A DNA stretch of 64,000 bases from JAJDTQ01 sp965204235 (GTDB taxonomy: Bacteria > Desulfobacterota > Binatia > UBA9968 > JAJDTQ01), in contig OZ241979.1 of assembly GCA_965204235.1 (NCBI GenBank), positions 3,596,001 to 3,660,000 of the forward strand, given 5' to 3'. This document shows, in pieces, positions 1 through 8,951 of this stretch. Made by a program: the position numbers and the translations under genes. Position 1 is the first letter of the stretch; each line of letters begins with the position of its first letter. Below the pieces are notes generated by a model. It did not search any database, was not told where the DNA came from, and was given only the letters and a program-made list of their open reading frames with translations.

Positions 1-412
1 CCGCGTTCCGGACCAGCGGCATGCGCACGAACGTGGACGGGAACACCATGACCTGGTCGATGCCCGACGCGTCCATGTCCCTGAGGCGCACCTGGGGGTC
101 GCGCTGGCTGGCGTTGCGGCCGACCTCCCGGTCCCATCGGGGGTCGCTGGGCGGGATGGACCCCAGGATCTTCTTGTTCATTCCCGGGTGCCAGCCTTGT
201 CCGGGGTAGGCGTAGGTCTTGGGGTTGCCGTAACTGACGCGGCCGTTCATGACCATCACCAGCCGGTCCATGTCCCGGTAGAAGTGCTGCTTGGCGAACG
301 CCCGCTGTTTCTCCGGTATGTACTCGTCCCAGACGTCCCGGGGTTCGTGGATGTGACTGTCGCAGTCGAAGACCGGAAAGTCCTTGGTGCGCCCCTGTGC
401 CGTATAAGCCAT
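1..412 (-). CDS. Amidohydrolase-family (TIM-barrel) metal-dependent hydrolase, N-terminal part
   Basis: This is the first 137 codons of a gene that runs off the left edge of the window. It starts at the ATG whose complement ends at 412. Near the N-terminus it reads FDCDSHIHEPRDVWDEY, the metal-binding HxH strand of amidohydrolase family 2 (ACMSD-like decarboxylases and hydrolases), followed by a typical RDMDASGIDQVMVFPS segment. Family members are soluble zinc enzymes acting on small carboxylated compounds; the substrate cannot be read from the sequence. The gene lies upstream of a DUF35 protein and a thiolase on the same strand and opens in the same direction. It belongs to the same superfamily as the pair at 34894-37168, but has the full HxH where those have HxxE. 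Confidence 0.85.
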   Translation of the reverse strand, partial: MAYTAQGRTKDFPVFDCDSHIHEPRDVWDEYIPEKQRAFAKQHFYRDMDRLVMVMNGRVSYGNPKTYAYPGQGWHPGMNKKILGSIPPSDPRWDREVGRNASQRDPQVRLRDMDASGIDQVMVFPSTFVRMPLVRNA

Positions 413-498
413 GTTTCACTCCCGGTGTGGGGGATGCGCCGCGCCGGCCCGCTCCACCGCCCGGACGCGGCGGCCCCGGTCGGGCCGAGCCCGTGTGG

Positions 499-945
499 CT
501 AAGATCTCGGCTTGAACTTCGGCAGCGTGTACTCGTCGTGGTCTTCGAAGACCACCTCCACCGCCATGCCGACCTTCACGTCTTCCGGCGCCATGTCCAC
601 CACGTTGCTCACCAGCCGCGGCCCCTCTTCCAGGTCGATGAGCGACACGTTGTAGGGGATCCGGTCCTGGTACGCCGGATGCCACGCGCGATGGTAGGTG
701 ACGAAGGAATAGACGACGCCCCTGCCGCTCACCGGGACCCATTCGTTGTCGGAGGAAAGGCACTTGGCGCACAGCGCCTGGGGCGGGAAGTGGAAGTACG
801 TCCGGCACGAGTTGCACCGCTGCGCCGTGAGCTTGTGCTCCCTCAGGTTGTCCCAGAAGGGCTTGGCCTCCACCTCCGCGAGAAACGGTTCGTTGCGCGG
901 GGCCGCGCGCCCGCGCTGGTCATGCGCCTGCTGTGGTTTGCTCAT
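499..945 (-). CDS. DUF35 OB-fold protein with rubredoxin-like zinc ribbon (acyl-CoA binding)
   Basis: A 148-residue protein with a CNSC...CAKC zinc ribbon at about residues 44-62, followed by an OB fold (GRGVVYSFVTYHR, PYNVSLIDLEEGPRLVSNVV). This is the DUF35 architecture of proteins that partner thiolase-like enzymes and are thought to present acyl-CoA substrates. Its ATG overlaps the stop of the upstream thiolase gene (ATGA), so the two are translationally coupled, which supports a heteromeric thiolase-DUF35 complex. The start at 945 is chosen because of this overlap; longer readings run into the thiolase gene. The substrate is unknown. Confidence 0.9.
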   Translation of the reverse strand: MSKPQQAHDQRGRAAPRNEPFLAEVEAKPFWDNLREHKLTAQRCNSCRTYFHFPPQALCAKCLSSDNEWVPVSGRGVVYSFVTYHRAWHPAYQDRIPYNVSLIDLEEGPRLVSNVVDMAPEDVKVGMAVEVVFEDHDEYTLPKFKPRS

Positions 946-2096
946 TGTACCCCCAGGATGAGCGATGCGTGCATGCACAGGCTGCCGCCGTGGCCGCTGA
1001 TGATGCCCGTGCGGGCGCCCTGCACCTGCCGCTCCGGCTCCACCTCGTTGCCGCGTAGCTGCTTGACGCCTTCGGTGACGTGCATGATCCCCTCCAGATG
1101 GGCCTGGGAAAGCAGCCCGCCGTGGGTATTGACCGGGATCTCGCCGCCCACTTCGATGCGGCCGTCCTTGACGAAGTCCTTGCCCTCCCCCTTGCCGCAG
1201 AAACCGTAGTCCTCGATGGTGATCATCGTGGTGATGGTGAAGCAGTCGTAGATCTGGGCGAAGTCCATGTCCCCGGGTCCGAGTCCCGCCATGCCGTAGG
1301 CCGACTCGGACGATTTGCGGCTTCCCAACGTGGTGAGGGTGGGCGCGTCCATGACGCTGGAATGGGGGTGGTGCTGTCCCATGCCCAACACCAGCACCGG
1401 CTTCCCGGGCAGGTCCCTGGCCCGCTCCAGGCTGGTCACCAGCAGGGCGGCCCCCCCGTCCGACTCCAGCGAGCAGTCGAAAAGGTGCAGCGGCGCCACG
1501 ATCATGCGCGACGCCTGGTGGTCCTCGATGGTCATGGGCTTCTGCATGGCGGCGTTCCGGTTCATGCACGCGTGCTTGCGCGTGGACACCGCGACCTGGC
1601 CCAGGTCCTCGCTGGTGGTGCCGAACTCGTGCATGTGGCGCGTGGCCGCGAACGCGTGGTTGGCCACCGCGGAGAAATGGCCCCAGGGCTGCTCCCAGTG
1701 CTCATCGCCGCTGCGGATGGGGTACCCGGGGGTGGGGTCCGGCGTCGCCCGCTTGCGCGCGTGGACGCACACCACGTAGTGGGCCATGCCCGACTCGATG
1801 GCCATGACCGCGTTCTGGATCATGGCGATGGGCGTGGCGCCCCCCAGGGCCAGGTCCGTGGCGTAGTTGGGATCGATGCCGGCCATGTGCGCCAAGCGCA
1901 CCGCATAGCTCCGGTGGGCGTCCGTGAGGGGCTGGTTGGTAAGGAAACCGTCCACCTGCGAGGCCTGGACTCCGGCGTCCTCCAGGCAGGCGCGAATCGC
2001 TTCCAGATGCAGCGAGTTGGTGGTGGCCTCGGGCCGCTTGCCCACCCTGGTCTCGCCGACGCCGACGATGGCGTATTTCCCCGACAGGTTCGACAT
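942..2096 (-). CDS. Thiolase-family protein (acetyl-CoA acetyltransferase / SCP-x type)
   Basis: A 384-residue thiolase-fold protein of the lipid-transfer (SCP-x-like) subgroup. It begins with the strand KYAIVGVGETRVGK and contains the LTTLGSRKSSESAYGMAGLGPGDMD region, the DCFTITTMI segment and a C-terminal GHGGSLCMHASLIL glycine-rich motif. Members condense or cleave acyl-CoAs, or act as non-decarboxylating partners of DUF35 proteins. The stop overlaps the start of the DUF35 gene by four bases. Nine bases separate its start from the stop of the TctC-type gene, so all three probably form one operon in which an imported carboxylic acid is processed as a CoA ester; the substrate is inference only. 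Confidence 0.9.
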   Translation of the reverse strand: MSNLSGKYAIVGVGETRVGKRPEATTNSLHLEAIRACLEDAGVQASQVDGFLTNQPLTDAHRSYAVRLAHMAGIDPNYATDLALGGATPIAMIQNAVMAIESGMAHYVVCVHARKRATPDPTPGYPIRSGDEHWEQPWGHFSAVANHAFAATRHMHEFGTTSEDLGQVAVSTRKHACMNRNAAMQKPMTIEDHQASRMIVAPLHLFDCSLESDGGAALLVTSLERARDLPGKPVLVLGMGQHHPHSSVMDAPTLTTLGSRKSSESAYGMAGLGPGDMDFAQIYDCFTITTMITIEDYGFCGKGEGKDFVKDGRIEVGGEIPVNTHGGLLSQAHLEGIMHVTEGVKQLRGNEVEPERQVQGARTGIISGHGGSLCMHASLILGVQ

Positions 2097-2105
2097 GGCC
2101 GCCTC

Positions 2106-3146
2106 CTACTTGTCCAGGCCGATGATCTTCCGGGTGCGGCTCACCACCTCCGGCGTCATCTGCGTCTTCATGTTGGCGATGAGGTCCGTGAGGTACTTGC
2201 CGCTCCTGGGGTTGATGTCCAGGCGCGTCCGCTTGGCGTCGGCCAGGAACTGGGGGTCCTTCAGCGTGGCCTCGAAGGCGTTCCGCAGGACCGCCACCCT
2301 GTCCCCGGGCGTCTTCGGGGGCACGGCCCAGGGCCGCAGCATGGCCGCGGGCAGGAGCAGGACCTTCATGAACGCGATGTCCGCAGGCTTGGTGATCCTT
2401 TCGTTCAGGAACGGCACTTTCCGTTCCTCCAGTTCCGGGTGGCGGTTGTAGTCCAGGTAGGCGATGATCTTCGCTTCGCCGTCGTCGAGCATGGACATGC
2501 CGGTGGACTTCACCGAGTCCCAGCTCCATCCGGTGAGGCCGTCCACCTCGTTCTGCAGCAGCGCTGCGCGGATGGGCGCGGTGCCCTTGTAGCCGGCCAC
2601 GATCTCGGAGGTCTTGCCGAAGATGTCGTTCATGGCCAGGGGAATGCTGCAGGTCAGGCTGTTGCGCGACGTGCAGCCGAAGATCAACGGCTTGGTCTTG
2701 GGGTCGAGCCACTGCTCCATGGTCTGGATGGGGGAACCCTTGCGCACTACCGCGGTGATGGGGCCGCTGTTGGCCAGCCCCAGCCAGATGAACTTGGTGA
2801 CGTCGTACTTGATCCCGGGAAAATCCAGGTACTGGGCCTGGGCCACGCCCCAACTGGGCTGGACCAGCGCGAGGCCGTCCGGCTTGGTCACGTTATAGAC
2901 GTAATTGGTGCCGATGAGGCCGCTGGCCCCGGGGATGTTGATGACGATGACGTTGGGCTTGCCCGGGATGTGCTTGCCCAGGTGACGCGCGAAGAGGCGG
3001 GAGTAGGTGTCGTAGCCGCCCCCCGGCGAGTGCACCGACACGATCTTGACCGTCTTGCCTTCGTAGAACGACTTCGCTCCGGCCGCGCTCCCGACCGCCA
3101 GCAACGCCGCCGCGATGAGCCCGACCCATGCCATTCGTCGAACCAT
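2106..3146 (-). CDS. TctC-type tripartite tricarboxylate transporter substrate-binding protein
   Basis: A 346-residue periplasmic binding protein. It has an N-terminal Sec signal (MVRRMAWVGLIAAALLAVGSAAGA) and the TctC signatures YEGKTVKIVSVHSPGGGYDTYSR and VINIPGASGLIGTNYVYN. The family binds carboxylated or aromatic solutes and hands them to TctA/TctB membrane subunits. No such subunits lie nearby, as is common for orphan expanded TctC families. The start at 3146 follows a good ribosome site (AAGGAG) and begins the signal peptide; longer readings add unrelated arginine-rich sequence. It is the first gene of a leftward operon with the thiolase and DUF35 genes and faces the citrate synthase gene divergently. 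Confidence 0.92.
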   Translation of the reverse strand: MVRRMAWVGLIAAALLAVGSAAGAKSFYEGKTVKIVSVHSPGGGYDTYSRLFARHLGKHIPGKPNVIVINIPGASGLIGTNYVYNVTKPDGLALVQPSWGVAQAQYLDFPGIKYDVTKFIWLGLANSGPITAVVRKGSPIQTMEQWLDPKTKPLIFGCTSRNSLTCSIPLAMNDIFGKTSEIVAGYKGTAPIRAALLQNEVDGLTGWSWDSVKSTGMSMLDDGEAKIIAYLDYNRHPELEERKVPFLNERITKPADIAFMKVLLLPAAMLRPWAVPPKTPGDRVAVLRNAFEATLKDPQFLADAKRTRLDINPRSGKYLTDLIANMKTQMTPEVVSRTRKIIGLDK

Positions 3147-3415
3147 GTCCGTTCTCCTTCCTCGTTGGACAGAAAGACCTCGCCGATTCCCGGACGCTAC
3201 GATAGACCAGCCGGCAGGCCATTTCAACCGGGAAACGGGCGCAGCCTCCGCGCCCTGCCGGAGGCCGGAGACGCCGGGTTTCGTCGCCAACCGCGGCTCC
3301 GTTCGGGGGCGTCGGTCCCCGGTTGAACGGACCTTGCGATTGGAGTAGCTTTCCGGTAGCGAATCCGGCGGGCCGGGGCGCCGGTGCACGAACCGGGCAT
3401 CCTCCAGGGGGAACC

Positions 3416-4540
3416 ATGTCAGACGTCAAGGCCGGATTGGAAGGTGTGGTTGCGGGTGAGACGGCCATCTGTGCGCTGCGCGTCGAGGAGGGCCGGCTGC
3501 TCTACCGCGGCTACGACGTGCACGATCTCGCCGAACGGGCGGCGTTCGAGGAGGTGGCGTACCTGGTGCTCTTCGGCAGGCTTCCCACCAGGGCGGAACT
3601 GGGATCCTTCGACGCGGAGTTGAAGTCCCACCGGACGTTGCCCGCGGGCGTCACCGACAGCTTCGCGCTGCTGCCGTCGGACGCCGTCCCCATGGACGCG
3701 TTGCGCGCCGCGGTATCGACGCTGGCCCTCCACGACCCCGACCAGGGGGATGATTCACGCCATGCGAACCTGCGCAAGGCCACCCGTCTGCTCGCCCGGA
3801 TGGCCACGGCGGTGGCGGCGCTTCACCGACTCTCCCAGGGTCTCGACGTGGTTGCGCCGGACCCGGGCCTCGACCATGCGGCCAACTTCCTCTACATGCT
3901 GCGGGGGGAGCGTCCGGACGAGTTCGAAGCCAAGGTGCTGGAGGTGACGCTGATCCTCTACATGGAGCACGAGTTCAACGCCTCCACCTTCACGGCCCGG
4001 GTCATCGCCTCCACCCTGTCCGACCTCTACGGCGCGGTGGTGGGCGCCGTCGCCGCTCTCAAGGGGCCGCTTCACGGAGGCGCCAACGAAAAGGCCATGG
4101 ACGTCATCCTCGAGATCGGCGACCCCGCCCGAGCCGAAGCGTGGGTGCAGGAGAGCCTGCGGCGGAAGAAGCGCGTCATGGGGTTCGGCCACCGCATCTA
4201 CAAGACCGGGGACTCCCGGGTGGAGTTGGCGAAGAAGTGGGGCGGGTTGCTCGGCCGGCACCTCGACGACAGCCGCTGGAACGACGTCTGCGCCGCGGTC
4301 GAGGACGTCATGCGGCGGGAGAAGGGCCTGTTTCCCAACGTCGATTTCTACGCCGCCCCCATCTACTACATGATGAAGATCCCCATGGGCCTCAACACGC
4401 CCCTGTTCGCCATGAGCCGCGTCGTGGGCTGGTGCGCCCACGTCATCGAGCAGATGGACCACAACCGCCTGTTCCGGCCCAACTCCCGGTACGTGGGCGC
4501 GGAGGGTCTCGCGTTCGAGCCGCTGGACCGGCGCGGCTGA
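3416..4540 (+). CDS. Citrate synthase / 2-methylcitrate synthase family protein
   Basis: A 374-residue citrate-synthase-fold enzyme condensing oxaloacetate with acetyl-CoA or propionyl-CoA. The catalytic residues are visible: His220 in PLHGGANEKAM, His259 in GFGHRIYKTGDSR and Asp310 in FPNVDFYAAPIYYMM. The length fits the short type II-like and methylcitrate synthases. The start at 3416 follows an AGGGGG ribosome site. It heads a rightward run with an enoyl-CoA hydratase, so a role in propionyl- or acyl-CoA metabolism rather than the main TCA cycle is plausible. Citrate and methylcitrate synthases cannot be separated by eye. Confidence 0.93.
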   Translation: MSDVKAGLEGVVAGETAICALRVEEGRLLYRGYDVHDLAERAAFEEVAYLVLFGRLPTRAELGSFDAELKSHRTLPAGVTDSFALLPSDAVPMDALRAAVSTLALHDPDQGDDSRHANLRKATRLLARMATAVAALHRLSQGLDVVAPDPGLDHAANFLYMLRGERPDEFEAKVLEVTLILYMEHEFNASTFTARVIASTLSDLYGAVVGAVAALKGPLHGGANEKAMDVILEIGDPARAEAWVQESLRRKKRVMGFGHRIYKTGDSRVELAKKWGGLLGRHLDDSRWNDVCAAVEDVMRREKGLFPNVDFYAAPIYYMMKIPMGLNTPLFAMSRVVGWCAHVIEQMDHNRLFRPNSRYVGAEGLAFEPLDRRG

Positions 4541-4628
4541 TCCGGATACGCGGCCTGGAGGCGGCCGGCGCCTTTCGAGCTCCGGCCGCCGCGGTGGCAA
4601 CACCCCGCGGACAGAATCGAGGAGGACC

Positions 4629-5414
4629 ATGGACTATCAAGCCATCGAGTTCGAGAAGAAGGACGGCATCGCCTGCGTGACCCTCAATCGGCCCGAGGTG
4701 CTGAACGCACGCAACCGGCGCATGCGCGAGGAGCTCATGGACGCGGTGGCCGCGGTTCGGGCGGACCCGGAAGTGCGGGCGGTAATCCTGACTGGCGCCG
4801 GGGAGAGGTCGTTCTCGGCCGGACGCGACCTGAAGGAGGCGGCCCGGGAGCAGACCGGCGTGGTGGCCGCCCGGCAGCAGAAGCTGGAGACCAGCGACAC
4901 GGAGATGATCGCCCGGCTCCGCAAGCCCGTCATCGCGGCCATCAACGGCTACGCCCTGGGAGGCGGCTGCGAGTTGGCGCTGGCCTGTGACATCCGGGTG
5001 GCGGTGGAAGGCGCCAGGCTGGGTCTGCCGGAGGTGTCCCGGGGCATGATCCCCGGAAGCGGCGGGACCCAGCGTCTGTCCCGGGTGGTGGGGCTCGGCA
5101 AGGCCCTGGAACTGATCCTTACGGGCAGCGTCATCGACGCGGGGGAAGCCCTTCGCATCGGGCTCGTCAACCGGGTGGTTCCCCGGGAAGGGCTCATGGC
5201 CGCGGCCGAGGAATACGCCCGGGCCATCGCGCGTCAGGCGCCGTTGGCGGTGGTGTTCGCCAAGGAGGCGGTGCGCGAGGGCTACGAGATGTCCCTGGAC
5301 GATGGCCTGCGGCTCGAGACCGACCTGTCGGCGCTCCTGAGGACCACCGAGGACATCAGGGAAGGGGCGCGCGCCTTCGTGGAGAAGCGGCCGCCCCAGT
5401 GGCACGGACAGTGA
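4629..5414 (+). CDS. Enoyl-CoA hydratase/isomerase family protein
   Basis: A 261-residue crotonase-fold enzyme. The oxyanion-hole glycines and both catalytic glutamates of true hydratases are present: Glu115 in NGYALGGGCELALACD and Glu135 in LGLPEVSRGMIPGSGGTQRL. It hydrates 2-enoyl-CoA esters in the cytoplasm. It follows the citrate synthase gene by 88 bases, preceded by a GAGGA ribosome site, and precedes a D-aminoacylase-type hydrolase by 41 bases on the same strand. Confidence 0.94.
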   Translation: MDYQAIEFEKKDGIACVTLNRPEVLNARNRRMREELMDAVAAVRADPEVRAVILTGAGERSFSAGRDLKEAAREQTGVVAARQQKLETSDTEMIARLRKPVIAAINGYALGGGCELALACDIRVAVEGARLGLPEVSRGMIPGSGGTQRLSRVVGLGKALELILTGSVIDAGEALRIGLVNRVVPREGLMAAAEEYARAIARQAPLAVVFAKEAVREGYEMSLDDGLRLETDLSALLRTTEDIREGARAFVEKRPPQWHGQ

Positions 5415-5455
5415 CCCGAGCCGGAATGGTTCAGGGCATAACCGGAGGGTTCGTC

Positions 5456-7171
5456 ATGGCTTACGACCTGGTCATTCGCGGCGCGACCATCTGCGACGGT
5501 TCCGGGAAGCCCGGTTACACCGGGGACGTGGCGGTCCGGGGGGAGGCGCTGATGCAGGTGGGCGGCAAGGCCGGCGCCGCTCATCGCGAGGTGGACGGCG
5601 CCGGCCTCGTGGCGGCTCCGGGCTTCATCGACGGCCACACGCACATGGACGCGCAGTTGCTGTGGGACCCCCAGGTGACGAGTTCGTGTTACCACGGCGT
5701 CACCAGCATCGTCACCGGCAACTGCGGGTTGAGCCTCGCCCCGTGCAAGCCGGAGGACCGGGACATCCTGCTCCAGACCTTCTCCCACGTGGAGGGCATG
5801 GACATCGAGTTGCTGCGGCGTGCGGTGGAATGGAGTTGGACCGACATGGCGGGTTACATGCGGGCGGTGGAGTCCATGCGACCGGCGTTGAACGTCGGCA
5901 TGCTGGTGGGGCACTGCCCGCTGCGCCAGTACGTGATGGGAGACGACGCCGTCAGGCGAGCGGCCACTGCGGATGAGGTGGCCTCCATGCAGGCATTGCT
6001 GCAAGAGGCCCTCGAGGCGGGGCTGATGGGGTTTTCCACCAACCGCAATGAGCGCCACTTCCGCGAGGACGGCGAGCCGTTGCCGAGCCGGTTGGCGGAG
6101 TGGGATGAGGTGGAAGCCCTGGGGCAGGTGCTGGCGGATCTTGGGCGCGGGGTGATCCAGATGAGTTCGGCCTCCCAGAGTGCGGAACGGGTGGCCGCGT
6201 TGGGGGATTTCTCCCTGCGCACCGGCCGTCCGGTGGTGTGGAACTCGATCCTGCACCGGTGGTCCAAGCCGGACGAGTGGCGCGAGTTGCTGGAGGCCGC
6301 CGCGGCCGGTTTCGAGCGTGGCGCGCGGGCTTGGCCCAACACCAACGTCCGCCCCTTCGACAACCGCTTCAACCTCATCGACGGGCAGGAGTTCGACGAG
6401 TTCCCCACTTGGCGCGGCCTCATGTTCAGTCCCATGGAGGAGCGCCGGGCCGCGTTCCGGGACCCGGAGGTTCGCAAGAAGCTGCGCTGGGAAGTAGTGG
6501 AGGACCCCACGCCGGCGGCCTTCCACAAGCGCTGGGAACTGGTCTATATCGTCAAGCCCGCGCGTCCCGAGCACGCCCACCTTCGGGGCGAGAACGTGGC
6601 CGACTACGCCCGCTCCCAGGGCAAGGACGTGCTGGACGCCTTCTTGGACCTGTGCCTGTCGGAGGACCTGGAGACCGGCTTCCAGACCGCTCACACCAAC
6701 GGGGATCCGGACGCGGTGGGAACCATCGTGTCGAGTCCCTACACCGTCCTGGGGCAGTCGGACGCCGGCGCCCACGTGGCCATCGACGCAGGCTTCGGCT
6801 ACTGCACGTTGCTGTTGTCCAGGTACGTGAGGGAGCGGGGCGACCTCACCCTCGAAGAGGGCGTCCGCAAGCTCACCTCCATGCAGGCCGAGATCTGCGG
6901 CATCCCCGACCGCGGCCTGCTCCACCCCGGCATGGCCGCGGACGTGGTGCTGTTCGACCCCGCCACCGTGGGTCCGCAGGAACCCGAGCTCGCGCACGAC
7001 TTCCCCGGCGGCGCCGCCCGATTGGTGCAACGAGCGGACGGCATCCGCACCGTACTGGTCAACGGACGGGTGGCGTTGGAGGAAGGCGCTCCTACCGGGG
7101 AGCGTTCCGGCAGGCTGCTGCGCAGCGCCCCTGCGTCTTCGAAGCCCTCATCAAGAGCATGGAGACCGTGA
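5456..7171 (+). CDS. N-acyl-D-amino-acid deacylase / amidohydrolase family 3
   Basis: A 571-residue amidohydrolase. It opens with the composite beta-domain strand YDLVIRGATICDGSG, then the metal HxH (His61, His63) in APGFIDGHTHMDAQLLWDP, and closes with the MAADVVLFDPATVG beta-domain return. These are the hallmarks of the D-aminoacylase/dihydroorotase-like family 3, which hydrolyses N-acyl or cyclic amide bonds. The ATG at 5456 with GGAGGG upstream is preferred to a reading that begins inside the preceding hydratase gene. It is the last gene before a change in composition at about 7.2 kb, where the accessory island begins. Confidence 0.92.
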   Translation: MAYDLVIRGATICDGSGKPGYTGDVAVRGEALMQVGGKAGAAHREVDGAGLVAAPGFIDGHTHMDAQLLWDPQVTSSCYHGVTSIVTGNCGLSLAPCKPEDRDILLQTFSHVEGMDIELLRRAVEWSWTDMAGYMRAVESMRPALNVGMLVGHCPLRQYVMGDDAVRRAATADEVASMQALLQEALEAGLMGFSTNRNERHFREDGEPLPSRLAEWDEVEALGQVLADLGRGVIQMSSASQSAERVAALGDFSLRTGRPVVWNSILHRWSKPDEWRELLEAAAAGFERGARAWPNTNVRPFDNRFNLIDGQEFDEFPTWRGLMFSPMEERRAAFRDPEVRKKLRWEVVEDPTPAAFHKRWELVYIVKPARPEHAHLRGENVADYARSQGKDVLDAFLDLCLSEDLETGFQTAHTNGDPDAVGTIVSSPYTVLGQSDAGAHVAIDAGFGYCTLLLSRYVRERGDLTLEEGVRKLTSMQAEICGIPDRGLLHPGMAADVVLFDPATVGPQEPELAHDFPGGAARLVQRADGIRTVLVNGRVALEEGAPTGERSGRLLRSAPASSKPSSRAWRP

Positions 7172-7278
7172 CCGAGAGAACCGCGCGACCGCCAAGGGAT
7201 ACGCCATGACACGCATAGATGCAGGCCTTGGTTGATTGTGGCAGGCGGTTGGTGCGCGGCGGCTCGAAGGGCAAGGGG
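7172..7278. other. Left junction of accessory island
   Basis: This short gap separates the GC-rich hydrolase gene from the leftward hsdS-like gene. It holds a nine-codon open frame at 7206-7235 (MTRIDAGLG) that could be the 5' stub of a gene cut by acquisition of the island. No attachment site, tRNA or terminator could be recognised. Confidence 0.3.
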
Positions 7279-8685
7279 CTACCGTTGCGCCTCTCCCTCG
7301 GCATTGATCGAAGCTTCAGTCTCGTCAGTCGGAACAGGATCGGTGTCAGGCAGCTTGGCTGCGGCCTCCCGCACGTCGAGCTTGCCGGTGACGACGTCGG
7401 CAATCAGGTGGGCGCGGTACTCGTGCAGGAGCTTGATTTGGCGACGGGTGTGGGCGATGGCGGTGTCGAGGTCAGCGGTGGCCTTGCCGATGTAGGCAAC
7501 AATGGCGTTCTGCTCGGGGAGGGGCGGGACAGCAGTTCTGATCTCTCGGACCTCCCCTTCACTAACGGCAGGGACCGGACCCGGCTTCGCAATCGTTGCC
7601 AAATCAATGTGTTCCAAGAGCAACAGGACGAATTGCGGATTGCGGCGGACGATACAGCCCATCAAGTTGTTGTCAATACAGCATGGACGCTCAAGCAGGC
7701 GCCTCTTATTGGTCAACAAGGCGCCACCGACTTTCGGGAAGATAATGGTTCCCGCCGGAAAAACTGTCGCGCCCAATCGTCTTGCCGTGCTGTGAGATAC
7801 GGAATTATACTGGATCGTCATCACCCTGTCGTTACCGGGCAGGTTCATGTCCGAGACCTTGAAAAACGGCAAATCCAGCCCTCGTTTGCCTTGTTCATCA
7901 ATGGGGAAACCCGATCCACTACTGAATCGGCCTAACCGCTTCAGGGGTAACACCTCCCAATGGGCTGGCACGTCGCCTAGCCTCGAAATGCCAGAGGGTT
8001 TGAGGTGGACGGTGGGATCAAGTCCCTGTGTAACCGCACGATGGATCACGGCCTGCCGCTGTTCCTCCAGCAGGCGGACGAGCTTATGCTTGGCGCTGAT
8101 GTACCGGCGGATACGCCGGTCGGCGTGGTCAAGGTAGCGGGCGATGTCTGTCTGTTGGGGAAGGGGCGGTACAGGTATCGTCAATGAAGCAAATTTCTCC
8201 ACAGTGAAGTGGGCTATGGTGGCTTTGCTGTTGAGAGCATCAAACCAGCCAGTGTTTGCAATTGCACTCATCACATATTGTAAATAGTCGTTCCTGCAAC
8301 TTGCTGATGGCCTGACACGGTGGAGAGCGTTTTGAATGATGTACCCAGATTGCACTTCTCCAACAAGCCCACAACGGCCCCCTTCGCCTCCTTCACAAAC
8401 AAGCAGATCTCCCGCTCGAATGCCGTATTGCTCGACCTCGCGGAGGCTGGCCCACATTGTAGGTACATCTGTTGTCTGCACAGAAAACCACTGGACGTTT
8501 TGAGCCTTCAGGTAGGGGACTTCAACGTCCGTTGGAGCGGTCGGACGATTCTGCAACATCTTCCCAAGCTGTATGGAGTAGTGTCGCTTGACTTGGGCAA
8601 CTCCCCAATGCGCCGGCACTTCCCCAAGCCACTCCACGCCGGAGGGGTTGTAGGCGGGGTAGGGATTCAGGTCGCGTATTTTCAT
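7279..8685 (-). CDS. hsdS: Type I restriction-modification specificity subunit (HsdS), apparently orphan
   Basis: A 468-residue two-half protein. Each half has a target-recognition domain followed by a conserved helix. The first half opens with PSGVEWLGEVPAHWGVAQVKRHYSIQLGKML and ends with VPPLPQQTDIARYLDHADRRI; the second opens with LGDVPAHWEVLPLKRLGRFSSGSGFP and ends with AVPPLPEQNAIVAYIGKATADLD. The PLP(Q/E)Q repeats are typical of HsdS. The subunit determines the DNA sequence methylated or cut by HsdM/HsdR, but neither partner is present on either side. It is AT-richer than the flanking catabolic genes, consistent with transfer. It may borrow an HsdM encoded elsewhere or be a remnant. Confidence 0.92.
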   Translation of the reverse strand: MKIRDLNPYPAYNPSGVEWLGEVPAHWGVAQVKRHYSIQLGKMLQNRPTAPTDVEVPYLKAQNVQWFSVQTTDVPTMWASLREVEQYGIRAGDLLVCEGGEGGRCGLVGEVQSGYIIQNALHRVRPSASCRNDYLQYVMSAIANTGWFDALNSKATIAHFTVEKFASLTIPVPPLPQQTDIARYLDHADRRIRRYISAKHKLVRLLEEQRQAVIHRAVTQGLDPTVHLKPSGISRLGDVPAHWEVLPLKRLGRFSSGSGFPIDEQGKRGLDLPFFKVSDMNLPGNDRVMTIQYNSVSHSTARRLGATVFPAGTIIFPKVGGALLTNKRRLLERPCCIDNNLMGCIVRRNPQFVLLLLEHIDLATIAKPGPVPAVSEGEVREIRTAVPPLPEQNAIVAYIGKATADLDTAIAHTRRQIKLLHEYRAHLIADVVTGKLDVREAAAKLPDTDPVPTDETEASINAEGEAQR

Positions 8686-8951
8686 GAGTCTTCGGAGTGT
8701 GTTGGCACGGTTTTTGATAGAGATAGTTATGACAAGTTTTCCGATGCGAGCCGAGCTGGATCAGGCTAGCAAACTCTATAAGGTCATACAAGAACCGCGA
8801 TTCGCTGGGCCGTCGAGTCGGTGTCTTGTCCATCAAGAACAATGGGTGTAGGCTATACTTTATGGAATGTGGTTTGTCGTCAGTGATTGAGAGAAGGAAA
8901 AACCTCAGGCTACCGTTTCGATAGCGCAGAGGCAGGAATAGGAGTAAGAAA
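8686..8951. other. Divergent intergenic region between hsdS and the DUF2971 gene
   Basis: An AT-richer 266-bp divergent spacer that must carry promoters in both directions. A TATACT hexamer at 8854-8859 is the best -10 candidate for the rightward gene, with a TTGTCC only at a poor 22-base spacing. The rightward gene has a GGAG ribosome site at about 8939-8942. No clear operator was seen. Confidence 0.35.

Noticed and set aside
1080..3326. Very long plus-strand open frame opposite the thiolase and TctC genes
   Set aside because: High G+C makes long antisense frames common; the minus-strand proteins have clear motifs and ribosome sites, and the plus frame has biased, low-complexity composition.
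7172..7278. tRNA or attachment site at the island's left edge
   Set aside because: No cloverleaf or direct repeat could be found by eye.
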